From assembly GCA_030272155.1 (NCBI GenBank), contig CP126191.1, positions 1,820,501 through 1,884,500 of the forward strand: DNA of 64,000 nucleotides, in the 5' to 3' direction. Made by a program: the position numbers and the translations under genes. This document shows, in pieces, positions 20,032 to 31,585 of the stretch (positions are counted from its first letter, which is position 1; every line of letters begins with the position of its first letter). The notes under the pieces are model-generated. The model saw nothing but the letters and a program-made list of their open reading frames with translations, had not been told where the DNA came from and did not search any database. This stretch comes from Tetradesmus obliquus. Lineage: Eukaryota > Chlorophyta > Chlorophyceae > Sphaeropleales > Scenedesmaceae.

Positions 20032-23000
20032 ATGCAGCCCCTAGACAGCTGGAACCCGTTTGATGTCAGCGACAAAACATGTTTTCCCGACCTGTGCGAA
20101 GCTCTGCAGCCAGGCAGCACCCTGGTACCTGCAGGCACCACTGTTGTTGACATAGATGTACTGGCAAGGCATCAGCCTGCTGACATTGATGAACAGCATC
20201 CACCAGAGCTGGGCCTTTTGCCTGAGGAGCTCTCACAGTTGTTAGAGGCCAGGTGCCAAGCCTGGTTTGACGAGCAGAAGCGTATCAAGGCAGCAAGGGT
20301 GAGCTCAGCCAGTGTTCTCATGTGTGACAATTCAGCATCTGGGCAGATCACGCCTGTTTGCTGGTGGTGATCAGCTGAGCCACACGACCTGTTCAGCACG
20401 CTTGGACGTTCTGGGAGGCATCTTGATTAATAGCAGTGCCTTAGCAGCGGCACCAATAGTGTCTGGCAAGTGAACAGTGGTGGCCCGCACATGTCCTTGC
20501 ATGCACCGGGCCCTTGGTTCTTTGGCTGCTGCCTCGCAGGGTGATTCGCCGACACCCAGCTGCAATTTTAGGCTACCTGGCATTCCATTTAGGGAAGCAT
20601 CTGCAACAGCAGCGCTTGCAGGACAACCTGCAGGAGCAGCAGTACTCCTGCAGGAACAGGCGCCTGCACAGCATGCAGCTGCACTTGACACAACACTGCC
20701 TGGGGGAGAACCTGAAGCTCGGCAAACAGTTTATGTACAGCAGCAGCAGCAGCAGGTGCCGCACCTGCTGCAGCATGCGCCGCAGCGGCAAGTGGCCGTT
20801 CAAGGTGGCAGCAGCAGCAGCAACAGGGACAGCTTCTCCTTTGCGCAGCTGGCAGGGCAGGGCTCGCCCACCCGTACTGGTGAGGTGCCGAGGCACCTGC
20901 CAGCAGCAGCAGCAGCAGCAGCGAGTGGACCGGCCACCCTGGCAGCAGCAGCAGCAGCAGCCAGGACAGAAGAGGCACCCCAGCAGCGGGCAGTAGTGAT
21001 TGGGGGCAGCAGCACAGCCGCAGCAGCAGGAGGTGCTGCTGCCTCTGGTTCCCGCCTCAGCTGGCTGATGAAGGAGAACATGGTGCAGCTGCAGCACCTG
21101 CTGGCACAGCAAGGCGATGTCACGGGGCATAGCCAAAGCACACACCAGCAGCTCCAGCAACAGCAGCAAGAACAGGAGCGGCAGGAGCTAGTGCAGCAGC
21201 AGCTGGCAACAGCTGAGCAGCGGCAAGCAACGCCTGACACGCAGCAGCAGCAGCAGCAGCAGCAGCCGATTGATGTGTTGCTACGAGCGGGCGATGAGCA
21301 GTGGCAGGAAGAGCAGCAGCTGGAACAGGAACAGCAGCAGGAGCAGCAGCAGTGGCATGCGCTGCAGCAGCGGCTGAGTGCGCTGCTGCGCAGGAACCAA
21401 CAGCAGCTGCACCAGTTGCTGGGCAGCCACCACCAACAGCAAGAGCTGCATGTCTCTGCAGTTGGCCAGCAGCAGCAGCAGCAGCAAGCTGGTCTGCATG
21501 AGGAGCAACAGCAGCAGGCTGGCGTGCTTGATACGAAGCAGCAGGAGTTCCTGCTGCCTGAAAGCAGTCAGCAGCTGCCATCCATGCTGCACAAGATGCA
21601 GCAGCAGCTGTCTCAGCTGCAGCTCGTCATGCAGCAGCAGCAGCTGCAAACCGCGCCACAGCAGCAGCTGCAGCAGCAGCAAGCATGGGCTGAAGAACAG
21701 CTACCGCCTCTGCAATCACGATACGGGCATGACATCATACTGTCACCAACAGCTACAGCATCAGCTGCTGCCATCGGCCCGAGGAGCAGGCAGCGGGTGG
21801 CACCACTGCAGCCGGTCACGTTGCAGGGCCAGCAGCAGCAGCAGCGGCAGCAGCAGCAGCGGCAGACGCGCAGCCCAACTCAAGCAATCAGGCGGGCCAC
21901 AGCAGCAGCAGCAGCAGCTGCGCCGTCACCAGTAGGGCGTGCAGCATCACCTGGAGGCAGTTCTGGCCGGTTTGTGGCTGGCGGCACTGCTGCTTTTGCA
22001 AGGCCAAGCAGCGTGCAGCCTCGGCTGCGTGCTGCTGCAGGCAGCCCAAACAGGGCTAGCAGCAGGGCCAGCAGTAGGGCTGGCAGCCCTGCAAGCGTTT
22101 GGGCACATGCTGTACCTGGAAGGCGAGGTACTTCGACACAAGCTGCAGCAAGGCTTCAGTTGCAACCAACAGCAGCAGCAGCAGCAGCAGGGCAACAGGA
22201 AACAAGCCCAGCAGCAGCAGCAGCAGCAGGGCAGGTGGCGCCTTGGAGGGGGCTGCAGGCATTGCAGCAGCATCGCTGGCAGCAGCGCCTGCAGGTGAGT
22301 GCGTATGCGTACTGGAAGCACACCATTGGCATGGCAGTAGTGCCTGCGACAAACGCAGCCACATGCATCATGCAAGTAACCATCATTTGTATTACGATGA
22401 CTACTTCTGCTCGTGTTATTGCACCAGTGCCGCCAGCACAATCACGTGGCTGCATCACCTCTGAGCAACTCTCATGCACTGGCGTATGCTGCTTGCAGGC
22501 AATAACCACTCCAGCCCAACAACCTGAGCAGTACTTCATCAGTCCCACCAAGGATGAAGCATCACAAACTGAGCAGGAGCCTGCTGAGGTTGACAGCACA
22601 GCTGCTGGCACTGCTGCTGGTGATCAGCGCTGGAGCCCAGCAGCAGCAACTGCTGCAGCTGCAGCAACCATGGCAGTAGCTTCAGGCGCTGACAGTGGTG
22701 TTAGAGTCACACTCAGCCCTGGTAGCACTGCAGCAGCATTTGCAGCCGCATCTCCTGTTGCTGCTGCAGCTGCCATGGCAGCAGCAGCTGCTGTAGAAGC
22801 TGCAGCAGCTGCAACCCGAGGCTTGTCACCAGGCGAAGGTGGCGCGCTGACGCAAGGTAGTGGTGTGTCAGCAGCAGTGACAGCAGCTGCTGCGGCGGCG
22901 GCTGCAGCAGCAGCAGCTGCAGTGAGTGCCAGCGGATACGGCAGCCCTGGCATGTGGCAGCAGCAGCAGCAGCAGCAGGGAGGCACCCCTGCGTCGGCTG

Positions 23001-24829
23001 TTAGTGGTGCTACACTGCCGTATGCTGCTGCTGCTGCTGCTGCTAACATACAGGGTGCTCAGCCTGCAGCACATGTGGTCAGGTCGCTATTTGGTCACCG
23101 GCCCGCAACAGCTGCTGCAATGCGGCACATCAATGAGCATGCCACCACACCAGGCTTAGCGCAAGTTGGTGCAGGCAGCGGCAGCAGCAGTTACCCTCAG
23201 CAGGAGCAGCTGCAAGCTGGGCCAAGCCCATGGCGGCAGCAGCAGCAGCAGCAAGGGCCGTTGCCTTGGCCGCAGCTGCCAACATTGGACAAGCTGCATC
23301 TGAGCCCTATGAAGGCTTACAGCAGCGCTGCTGGCAGTGCTGGCGCAGGCAGCAGGGCAGCAGCACTTGGCAGCGCTGCTGGCAGGAGGCCACTTGGCGA
23401 GACCACCAACAGTCCTGGGCTGCAGAGGCATGAGGCACACCCCCTAGGGCGAGTTATGGAGAGCCAGTCAGCAGCAGCAGCAGCAGCAGCAGTGGTTGAC
23501 AGGGCAGGTGGCCATGCTGGCAGCAGGGAACACGCCTCAGCAGACGCTGACGGTGCTACAGCAGCAGGAGAGCTGCCTGACTCTGCTGCTGCTGGTGGTG
23601 GTGGTGGCGGTGGCGGCGGCGGCTCAGGCAGTGCGTTTGCCACACCTGATGCCAAGCGGAAAGTGCTTGCAGGCACACCTGCAGGCATGTTGAGGCTGCA
23701 GCAGGCAGCTGCTGCACACACAGCAGCCGGAGCAGCAGCAGCAGCAGCATCCCGGCTGTGCAGCACTGCGGGTGGCGTTGCTGTGGTGTCTGGCGCTGTG
23801 AGCATGGGCTCGCCTGCTCTGCAGCGGCTGTGGGCACACTACAGGGCCAGCTGCAAGTCGCTGCCAAGCTCCCCAGCGCAGCTGGCCAGCATGCAGGCCC
23901 CAGCAGCAGCAGCAGCAGCAGCAGAGCCTAGCAGGTTGTCACAGCAGCCTCCTCCTGCTGCTGCTGCTGCTGCTGCTGGCGGTAAGGAGTCAACTGCCGC
24001 CGCCCCTGCAGGCATGAGGGCAGCTGCTGCAGGCCCATCAAGTGAGACAGCAGGTTCAGCTACGCGTGCCGTGGCTGCAGCAACACAGGTGGCTGCAGGG
24101 CCGGTGCACATTGATGCGCGCTTCTACCCGCCATCTGCGCGGAAGCTGCTAGGCCAGCAAGCAGTGCAGCCCCTGAGTCAACAGGTTGTCTCAGCACCAG
24201 GCATTACTGCTGCTGGGGCAGCTGTTATGCATCAGCGGCCAGGGCTGGGCAGCAGCAGCTTGCAGCAGCATGGCCGGCTGGAGGGTCAAGATGATCTGCT
24301 GCAGCTCGAGCAGCTGCTGGAGCAGCAGCTTTCAGAGATGGAGCTGCTCAGTCAGGGCCCCGCTGCCGCTGCTGCAGCTGCGATGCGAGCAGCAAGGCGG
24401 CATACTGGAGAGAAGGCACCAGCTAGTGCAGGTGGTTATGCTGCTGATGCGCGTGCTGTGTGGCAGGCAGGGTTTGAGGGTGATGTGGACACTGCATCTG
24501 GCAGCAGTGGCAGTGAGCATAGCAGTGAGCATGATGGCACAGATGATGGCAGCAGCAACAGCAGCAGCGGCAGCCGTGAGAGCGTGAGGTACAGGCCAGT
24601 TGCTGGTGGCCGCCCCACAAGTGCCAACAGAATAGAGAGGCTGGTGGCTATGTACAGGCAGCAGCAGTCCATCCAGCAGCATCCACAGCAACCCAGCACA
24701 AGGAGGGCTAGCGAGGATGCGCTAGCGGGTGCAGCACAGCTGACAGCTACGGCAGTGCCTGATGCAGGGGCCGTCGCTGAAGAAGAGGCCTACCTTTCAG
24801 AGATGTTGAGCAGGTTCTTGCAGGAGTGA
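20032..24829 (+). CDS. Large Gln/Ala-rich low-complexity protein, unrecognised
   Basis: Exons 20032-20298, 20540-22294 and 22499-24829 (TGA), all phase 0, give about 1450 residues. Exon 1 is ordinary sequence: MQPLDSWNPFDVSDKTCF, ... LLPEELSQLLEARCQAWFDEQ. Exons 2-3 are dominated by Gln runs, Ala runs and Ser/Pro/Gly linkers, with short conserved-looking islands such as ISPTKDEASQTEQEP, PALQRLWAHYRASCKSLP, HIDARFYPPSARKLLGQ, an acid-Ser patch (SSGSEHSSEHDGTDD) and ANRIERLVAMYRQQQ, then LSEMLSRFLQE at the end. Intron 2 (22295-22498, gtgagt...ttgcag) is exactly 204 nt and has no stop in frame, so a retained form would also be open. I cannot assign a function. The composition suggests an intrinsically disordered regulatory or scaffold protein. 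TGTAA at 25156-25160 is a likely poly(A) signal. The ATG at 20032 was chosen because it opens the first compositionally normal segment. Confidence 0.7.
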
Positions 24830-25226
24830 GAGCCCACGCATGAAAGCATTGTGCAGCAAGTTGTAGGTTCTTGCCTGTCGTGGTTGCAGCAGCAGTGACA
24901 CTCAAGAACACCGCACACAGCTTCTTCAAACGACTTCAATCCGAGTATCAGACGACATACCTTTTTTCAGTGTGTCGTCAGCGCTCCTCAAGCATTTGAT
25001 TTGAATTCAGGGTTTAAAGAGCAAGGTCACATAGGCGAGCCTTCTGCCTGACCGGCTGACTGTCCGAAACACTGACGGTGTTGCAGTTTCGGGGGACGTG
25101 AGGAGTATCAAGTCAAGTCTGCTGCTTTCCAAGGACAATTTCACCCAGAAAGTCATGTAACCGTCACCGCATCTAGATGCTCGAGATCTCGGTCAAGAGT
25201 CCGATGAAAGTCCTTTGGGTCTGACC
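24830..25226. other. 3' UTR and intergenic
   Basis: Contains TGTAA at 25156-25160, the likely poly(A) signal of the preceding gene. Nothing else is seen. Confidence 0.6.
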
Positions 25227-26310
25227 ATGGCGCACCCTGGTCACGTTTATCCTTTCAGCACGACGCCTTGGGATGATCTGAAGTGTTCCACAGAGCTGTT
25301 GCAGGTGTACGGATGTTGTACAGAAGTTCACCGCCTTAGCCAGATAGCCAACACCATCATGGGTGCGTCGCGCGCTCTGCTTTGTGGCCCGCGGGAAATG
25401 CTTAAAAGCTGCTGTGTGCAGTTCTTGGGTTGACGAGGTGGCTGCCTTTGAGTGTTAGCAGTTGAGCATACCTGACGGCGTGATCTGCTCGTTGGGCGAC
25501 GTCGCAGCGCTACCGAGCAATACTCTCATTAATGCTGCACTGCTGTCATGGCATGGTTCTTCTTTATTGCTGCAGGAGTCACCTGGTCTGCAGCTGCAGA
25601 TCAGCAGGGGCCAGAGGCCCCCTTGGACCCAGAAGATCAAGATGATGAAACACTGCAGAGGATGGGAGCCGAAGTTAACCGAGCGAGGCGGCGGTTCGAG
25701 GACGCTCCAGCACATTTAAGGGCGAATGTGGGGCAGCAGCTACGGGACTTGATCTCAGCAAGGAGGCTGCGGCAGCAAGAGCTGCTGTTGCGGCAGCAAG
25801 CTAGAGTGTTGGTGTTGGAGCAGGCGCCTGATGATCCAGGTGAGCCTGATGGACACAATGCTGTCCACCTGTGCTTAGGGCAATCCCTCAGTCAGGCAGA
25901 TACGCCAAGAGCAACATGTACCTCTCTGATGTGCAATAACAGGCCATGCGTGGGTGTACGCATTGGTGCAGCTGCAAGTATGCTGTAGGCATGCATGATG
26001 CTATCGGCACAGCCTGCTGACCACGCTGCGCAGCCTGGTTGATGCTGGCAACACGTTCTGAAATGCAGTCCGCACACACCAGCTTTTCATCAGGCATGAT
26101 AGTCTAATGGAGCAACAATTTTAAATCACCCTTGCGTCTGTGACCTGGAAGGCCACCTGGGCGTACTGGCCAGCCCCTGCTAGATACACGATGCAGTTTC
26201 CTGTCTTTGATGCAAATGCATTGCGTTTCTTTCTCATCACCTGTACTGAGCAACTGCCCTGCCTGCTTGTCCATGCATGTACTCTCCGTGTCTCTTCCTT
26301 GGATCAACCA

Positions 26311-26353
<43 letters not shown>

Positions 26354-27715
26354 GCCAGCAGAGCCAGCAGCGCCAGCAGCAGAGCCAGGAGCAGCAGTGT
26401 TAGCAGAAGCACAGCCAGCACCAGCAGCACCAGCAGCACCAGCAGCAGGTGAGTCCTACCAGTGGTTGCAATGGTGCTTGTGACAGAATGGCCTAGATCT
26501 GCACCGCCTGGCATTGAGTGTGAGGCCGCCGTGAGCGCACTTGTGCAGCAACAGCCCTGATTGCCAGGCACACCTCAACCACCCTCGTATGGATCAGGGA
26601 GTGTACATCTGTCTCTAGGGTGTGATCAGAACCTAAACAAGGCACCCTATCTCAGGCTGTGTTTTGGATACTGTGCTTCCTTTACCTGCCACGGGATGTT
26701 TGTTGGCCAGAATAGAGACAATCCCTGATACCACCCACCCTGCCTTGTGGTTTGACCGCGTGCAGGCGCTGTCAAGCTTTTTGTTACGTGTATGCTTGCG
26801 CTACTTCCAGGCGATGTGCAGCTGCACAACGTGATCAAGCTCATGAGCACATGCCTGGGTGCGCTGGCACGGATCCTCAAGGCCGCATTTGATGGTGGGT
26901 GGTCTGGTTGTTGCTGTCTGAGCATATTTTTTGCAGCGTTGCTGTTAGGTCATGCAACGGCGCGGCTGCCCTAAACCGTTACGTAGCATACAAGCAAAAT
27001 GCATGCTCACACAATGCGTGTGTTGCGACGCCTGAGCTTCCTTTGCCTGAGCCTCCCGACAGACACATCAGCAGATGTCCTTCTGCCTTGTGTGTGGGGC
27101 TGTTGCTTGGCGCTTTGCATGTCACTTTGTTGCTAGGCGCACAATGCCGTGCTACTGAAGCCCAGATCAGCTGCTAAATCCCAGGTGCATGCGCTTAGCT
27201 TGAGCAAACTTGCAGTGACTGCTTGCACACCACGTTGCAAACATCGCATGGGGTAACACTCCTTCACATGTTGCTGCGCAGGGTACCCAGGCGGCCGCTT
27301 CGTGTGCGCGCTAGCATGCTTCATGTGTGCGGCGTTCATTGCTGTTCCAACGACAGTGACCTGGCGCGTGCTGGGACGGGCTGCTGGCATTGCTATGTTG
27401 ATGAGCTTGACTTTTGTGAGCTCAGTAGACAAGCCCATTGACCACCTCTGGCAGAAGCAGCAAGTGCCCCCCTTGTGTGCTGCAGTGATGTGGGGGCTGG
27501 CAGCAGTCCTCATTGGGTTGTTGGCAGCCCTGTCAATCATTCTGAGCTGCACTTTGCTGACCCTCTGGTGGGCTGTGTTGTATGTGCTGACTGGAGCGAC
27601 GTGGTGTCTGAAATGCATGAAGTGTGCACGCCACAGCCACACAAGGCTTGCACGGAAGCTGGACAATGCATGGACGTGTTTGCACAAGCTGGTGGAGCTG
27701 CCTGTGGGCCCGTGA
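25227..27715 (+). CDS. Five-exon coiled-coil / membrane protein, unrecognised
   Basis: Exons 25227-25362, 25576-25839, 26317-26448, 26811-26894 and 27282-27715 (TGA). Every intron is GT-AG and phase 1, and the total is exactly 350 codons. Exon 1 reads MAHPGHVYPFSTTPWDD. Exon 2 is a charged helix (LQRMGAEVNRARRRFEDAP ... ARRLRQQELLLRQQARV) predicted as coiled coil. Exon 3 is a CAG repeat read in the Ala frame (about 13 Ala) followed by EPAEPAAPAA. Exon 4 reads VQLHNVIKLMSTCLGALAR. Exon 5 carries three hydrophobic segments (RFVCALACFMCAAFIAVP; MWGLAAVLIGLLAALSI; CTLLTLWWAVLYVLTGA) and a Cys/His-containing tail. No family is recognised. It is probably an integral membrane protein. The exon-3 acceptor lies in the microsatellite, so the number of Ala residues depends on which CAG is used. 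TGTAA at 27975-27979. Exons 2-3 are paralogous to 29638-30515. Confidence 0.65.
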
Positions 27716-28042
27716 GCCTTTGCGGCACCGAAACAGCTGTGGCTGTGCACAAAATGCAGCGACATGTCGTGGTGTATTTCTGTCGCATATTACACGAACC
27801 AGATGTACTTGTCCGTGCGGGCTGTGCGCAGTAAGCTTTGCTGCCAACAACTTTGATGTTTGGTCAGGATCTGTGTGTGACAGATGCAGCAGCCAAGATG
27901 CAGCAGCCATGATGGCCCGGGCAGCCGTCTAGCTATGTGAGTATGCATGATATTGCATTGTGCTTGCTTTTGCTTGTAATGAATGCAATCGGCAACTTTC
28001 TTTATGTGACGCTGTTGGGCGAGGAGCGCTCTGGGCCAGTAT

Positions 28043-28109
28043 AAAGAGTTACAGCGTGCATGCAGGTCAGACATTACAAGCGAGCATAATGCAACATAAT
28101 GAGCACTCA
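28043..28109 (+). repeat. Dispersed repeat, copy 2
   Basis: Matches 15212-15274 over about 63 bases in the same orientation. Here it carries a 4-base insertion (CGAG) in the middle. Confidence 0.7.
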
Positions 28110-28533
28110 TCGCTAGAGATGGCGTCCCCCGGCACCATGGCTGCTGAAACCTCGGATGTTAAGATGCACTCCTGCTCCTGCTCCTATATGTGTTCCTGTA
28201 TTACTAATACAGGTAGTACCCATAATCAACACAGAACCTGGTCAGTGCCGTCCAGTGCTATTTCAACTAGACTCTCACTATCCACTCAATTACCCTGGTA
28301 GTAAAGTTGTGACTTCAACAACTGGGCTGGCTTGGCGTTGCAGATACTACTGTTGAGGTTCTTGTCAACCAAGTAGCTTGATACGGTTACAAGGAAAAGG
28401 CAGTTCAGCACGGAATCTTGACATGTCACCCCCTCCTCTCCCTCTAGTCTAGAAGAGCGGTAGTAATGCGCATCCGTTACGGATTTTGGACGGTTCAGCT
28501 GCAGCTCTGGCGAATCCTACTCGGGAATGGGGA

Positions 28534-28700
28534 CAATACTATAGATACAGATGTCAACTGTGTTTCTGCACCCCATACCCACCATCTCAACTCACACACC
28601 ACATCATCTCAGCTCAACTCACAACTCACTCCCCACACATTTACCAATTGAAGAGAGATACTAACATAAAACGCAGTGGACATCTGTATCTATAGTATCG
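28534..28700. mobile_element. Short fold-back (MITE-like) element with about 32-bp terminal inverted repeats
   Basis: CAATACTATAGATACAGATG at 28534 onward (to 28565) is the inverse complement of 28668-28700 with about four mismatches, enclosing about 100 bp of C/A-rich non-coding sequence. The similarity continues weakly outside the arms: CAGCTCTGG..CG.ATC is present on both sides. No target duplication is certain. Confidence 0.65.
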
Positions 28701-28704
28701 TCAG

Positions 28705-28732
28705 ATCCGCCCAGAGCTGAAACTGGGCGGAT
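28705..28732. other. Perfect 10-bp hairpin beside the fold-back element
   Basis: ATCCGCCCAG (28705-28714), an 8-base loop AGCTGAAA, then CTGGGCGGAT (28723-28732). It lies immediately outside the right arm of the fold-back element, so it may be part of it. Confidence 0.7.
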
Positions 28733-29637
28733 TTGCATTCAATGTAGATTACATTTCGTGCTATACTGCCTTTTCCTTGCATGCGCATGCCATAGGCAAG
28801 CCTTTGACTTCTTGCGTGAAACAGACACCTTATACACATTACTCGCTGACACGCTCGTATGCGACCATGCTGCACGCATGCAGCGGCTGTAGGCCTGACT
28901 CCAAGCTCCCTGAGGGAGCAGCATGCTGCGCAGCAGCTGTGGTGGAATTGCTGCGGCAGCAGCAATGTTCTGCAGCTCAGATGCTCACAACACAACGCAA
29001 CATTACTCACTCGACCTGCCACACTCTTGATTACCGGTGCGACATATAAACAGCACCAAGCAGCTTGCATGCAAAGCTCAGTACTGCAAGTGCCCAATGG
29101 GCACTGCCCACCACCGTTTGAAGAAGCACATGGCCAGCTAAATAGACTTTGACGTGACAAACAGTACCACGCGTAAATGCTGCTGGATGGCAGTCTGTCA
29201 TTGACAGGTGTTTGCAGGTTGAGACCTGGGCACCCCCTGCTGCTCCGAGCCGGTGAAGATGCGCTGGTGGTGGCAATGTCACGGGTTCCGCTGTATCGAT
29301 GCCGTGTAATGGCTTTGTTGATATTTCACTGATGCACATGTTTGTGGTTGCTCAGCCGTAGTGGCAGTGAAGGCAAAGCGCAGTATAGTTGCATTGAGGT
29401 GCGTCGCCCGCTCTGAATCGTCTTGCGGAAACACCAGCTGTACATGTGCACTGTAACAATGCTTGCAGAACTGCTGGGTCCTGCACCAGTCGCGGGAGGT
29501 GATGAGGATGGCACCTCCTGCTGGCAGTCGCAACAAGGCTTGATGGCTTTATTCGATCACTTTTAGATTTCATAACGAGGCTAGGTCGCATCCGGTTGCC
29601 CAGCAACTGATTTGCCCATGCATTTGTGCTGCTGCAG

Positions 29638-30515
29638 GCGGTCAGGATGCTAGCAACAGCAGACCAGCAGGCTGGGGCATTAACTAACCTCTCAGGTCTT
29701 TTACTGAGACTTCAAAGACTGGAAGCTGAAGTTGAAGAAGTGGAGCAGCGCTGGCAGCAGGCGACTGATGCAGACGAGAAGTCGTGCTGGAAGGACCAGC
29801 TCGACATGGTGCAGGAAACAAAGGAGCTGCTGCTACAAGAAATCATGCTGGTGCGGAGAGCCGCAGTGTTGATGCAGCAGCAGGCTGAAAGAGGTGCGTG
29901 GGTGGCACACAGGGTGCTGCTTTCAGGTGCAGGGGGGGGGGGTCTGTGTGTCAGCACGTTACATGTGGCGCTGCATGGTTACCTGTCATGCAAGAAAAGG
30001 GCTGGTTGCAGTATCAAGCACCATGCCTGCATGTATGCTGTCGGGGTGCATGGTGCCCCTGGCACAGCTGGCTGACTTGACATTGCAGCCTGGACAATGT
30101 ACAACATCACAACAGTGAGATTTTCATGGGGGTGTGGCTGAGCTGTATGCCAGTCCTTGCATATCGGCAGTCAGCAAGGGCGTGATGTTCTAGTTCATGC
30201 GATTGTTGCGTTGCAAGCTGGACGTCGAAGCAGCGCTTGACTACGGGGTACTGTCAGTGTCTCAAGGCATGCTTGGACAATGCGTCATCAGAATATCAGG
30301 CAGCTCCTGCAAGACCACCATGCTTGCTGCTGTGTGCTGCATGCAAGCATGCGCGGATCGAAGCATTGCCCCCTCACTTTTTGCTGATTGCTTGCCTCGT
30401 GTCCCTTCATCGACTATGTATGCCCCCCGCCCCCCACCCACCCTGGATTCATCTTTCGTCCCTGCAGCAGCAGCAGCAGCAGCAGCAGCTGCAGCTGCAG
30501 CTGCAGCTGCAGCAG
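29638..30515 (+). pseudogene. Coiled-coil exon pair paralogous to exons 2-3 of the gene at 25.2-27.7 kb; gene model incomplete
   Basis: Exon 29638-29893 follows gctgctgcag and ends before gtgcgt in phase 1. It reads VRMLATADQQ then LQRLEAEVEEVEQRWQQAT and ETKELLLQEIMLVRRAAVL, alignable with VTWSAAADQQ ... LQRMGAEVNRARRRF ... of the upstream gene, including the ADQQ block and length. The next exon (30468-30515) is again a CAG/CTGCAG microsatellite read as Ala in phase 1 and ending before gtgggt, exactly as in the paralogue. I find no clear first exon and no homologous membrane exon after it. Either it is a truncated tandem duplicate, or it splices on to the small gene at 30720 (an acceptor just before 30704 would keep the frame). 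Marked pseudogene only because the model is incomplete. Confidence 0.5.
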
Positions 30516-30719
30516 GTGGGTCCTGGTGTGGTGCTTGTGGCATGGCTGCATTGGTTCGCACCACCTGGCATTGCTTGTGAAGCAGCCATGCGCACACCTG
30601 TGCAGCAGCAATTCTGGTTGTCAGGCGCACCACACTTTCACTGCATGGATCATGCCAGCCACCAATAGTATTTATGTCTGGCATGTCTGTAATGATCAGC
30701 ATCAGTGAGGGGTGAATGC

Positions 30720-31585
30720 ATGGCTGCTGCCAATGCCATTACGTCCTATGGTTTTCAACCCAGCCCGCCACCCAGCTACAAGTTCAGCATATATGACACT
30801 CTGACCACAATGCCCTGCCCTCCTTTGGTGTGCATGCGCCATCACCCAACGCTCCTTCTTGGCCATGACACCACCACCATAGAACAAGGTGAGTGTTGGC
30901 AGGGCTCTCGCTTGCTTTCAGAGCGTTTGAAGTATGTCATGTTCACCTTCATCTTCGAGTCTTCCACTCCCTCATCTCTGTTGTTGACTCAAGATTTACC
31001 GTTGTACGCAATGCAATGAAGGCAGCAGCACATAGAAAGGTCTAGCAACAACAACATAACCTGAGTAACGGTCTGTGGCTGTACTCCGCTACACCTTGCA
31101 CGGTCATCAAACGTTCCAAGTCCAAAACGGCACTAGCTTTGTCGCATGGTGGTGTTGACGGTGATGCAGCACAAATGCTGATCACTGTGCGCCGACTGCC
31201 CTCGTTGTCACTGGTGCTTTGCTCTGCTGCTGTGCTAGTGGCACCAGACTCTGGGCGGTTCAAACGCGGCGAGCTTCAAGCCAATCCTCCCTTCACACAG
31301 CTTTTCAAGGACATCATGTGGCCCAAGCAGGTGGGTACTCGTCATGGGCTTTATGAAACACCATGCTTGTTGCAGCTGCTTTGTTGAGGAAGTGTCTTTG
31401 CAACTTGTGCTGGATATAGCCGAGATGATAGTTCTGCCGTGTAGCTGCGTCGCTTGCAGTGATGACATGCAGGTGTCAATGGGTTTGTCGGTGGTGACTA
31501 GGGTGCTGCTTGCCATGCTGTGCAGGCCGGGTACTCGCGCCTCGACGACGGCGGCAGCCAAGATGCAGACAAGAAGAGACAGTGA
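30720..31585 (+). CDS. Small three-exon protein, unrecognised
   Basis: Exons 30720-30888, 31170-31330 and 31526-31585 (TGA) join in frame to give 129 residues. It starts MAAANAITSYGFQPSPPPSY and continues with KFSIYDTLTTMPCPP, then LITVRRLPSLSLVLCSAAVLV, a probable single membrane segment, then FTQLFKDIMWPKQ and a charged tail SRLDDGGSQDADKKRQ. Introns are gtgagt...gatgcag and gtgggt...tgtgcag. The family is not recognised. The alternative is that this is the 3' half of the gene whose coiled-coil exon is at 29638, joined through the Ala exon. TGTAA next appears only at 32677-32681. Confidence 0.5.

Larger units (their letters stand above)
27716..29637. other. 3' UTR and intergenic; holds a fold-back element and a dispersed repeat
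   Basis: TGTAA at 27975-27979, dispersed repeat copy 2 at 28043-28109, fold-back element 28534-28700 and hairpin 28705-28732. No further gene is supported. Confidence 0.55.
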
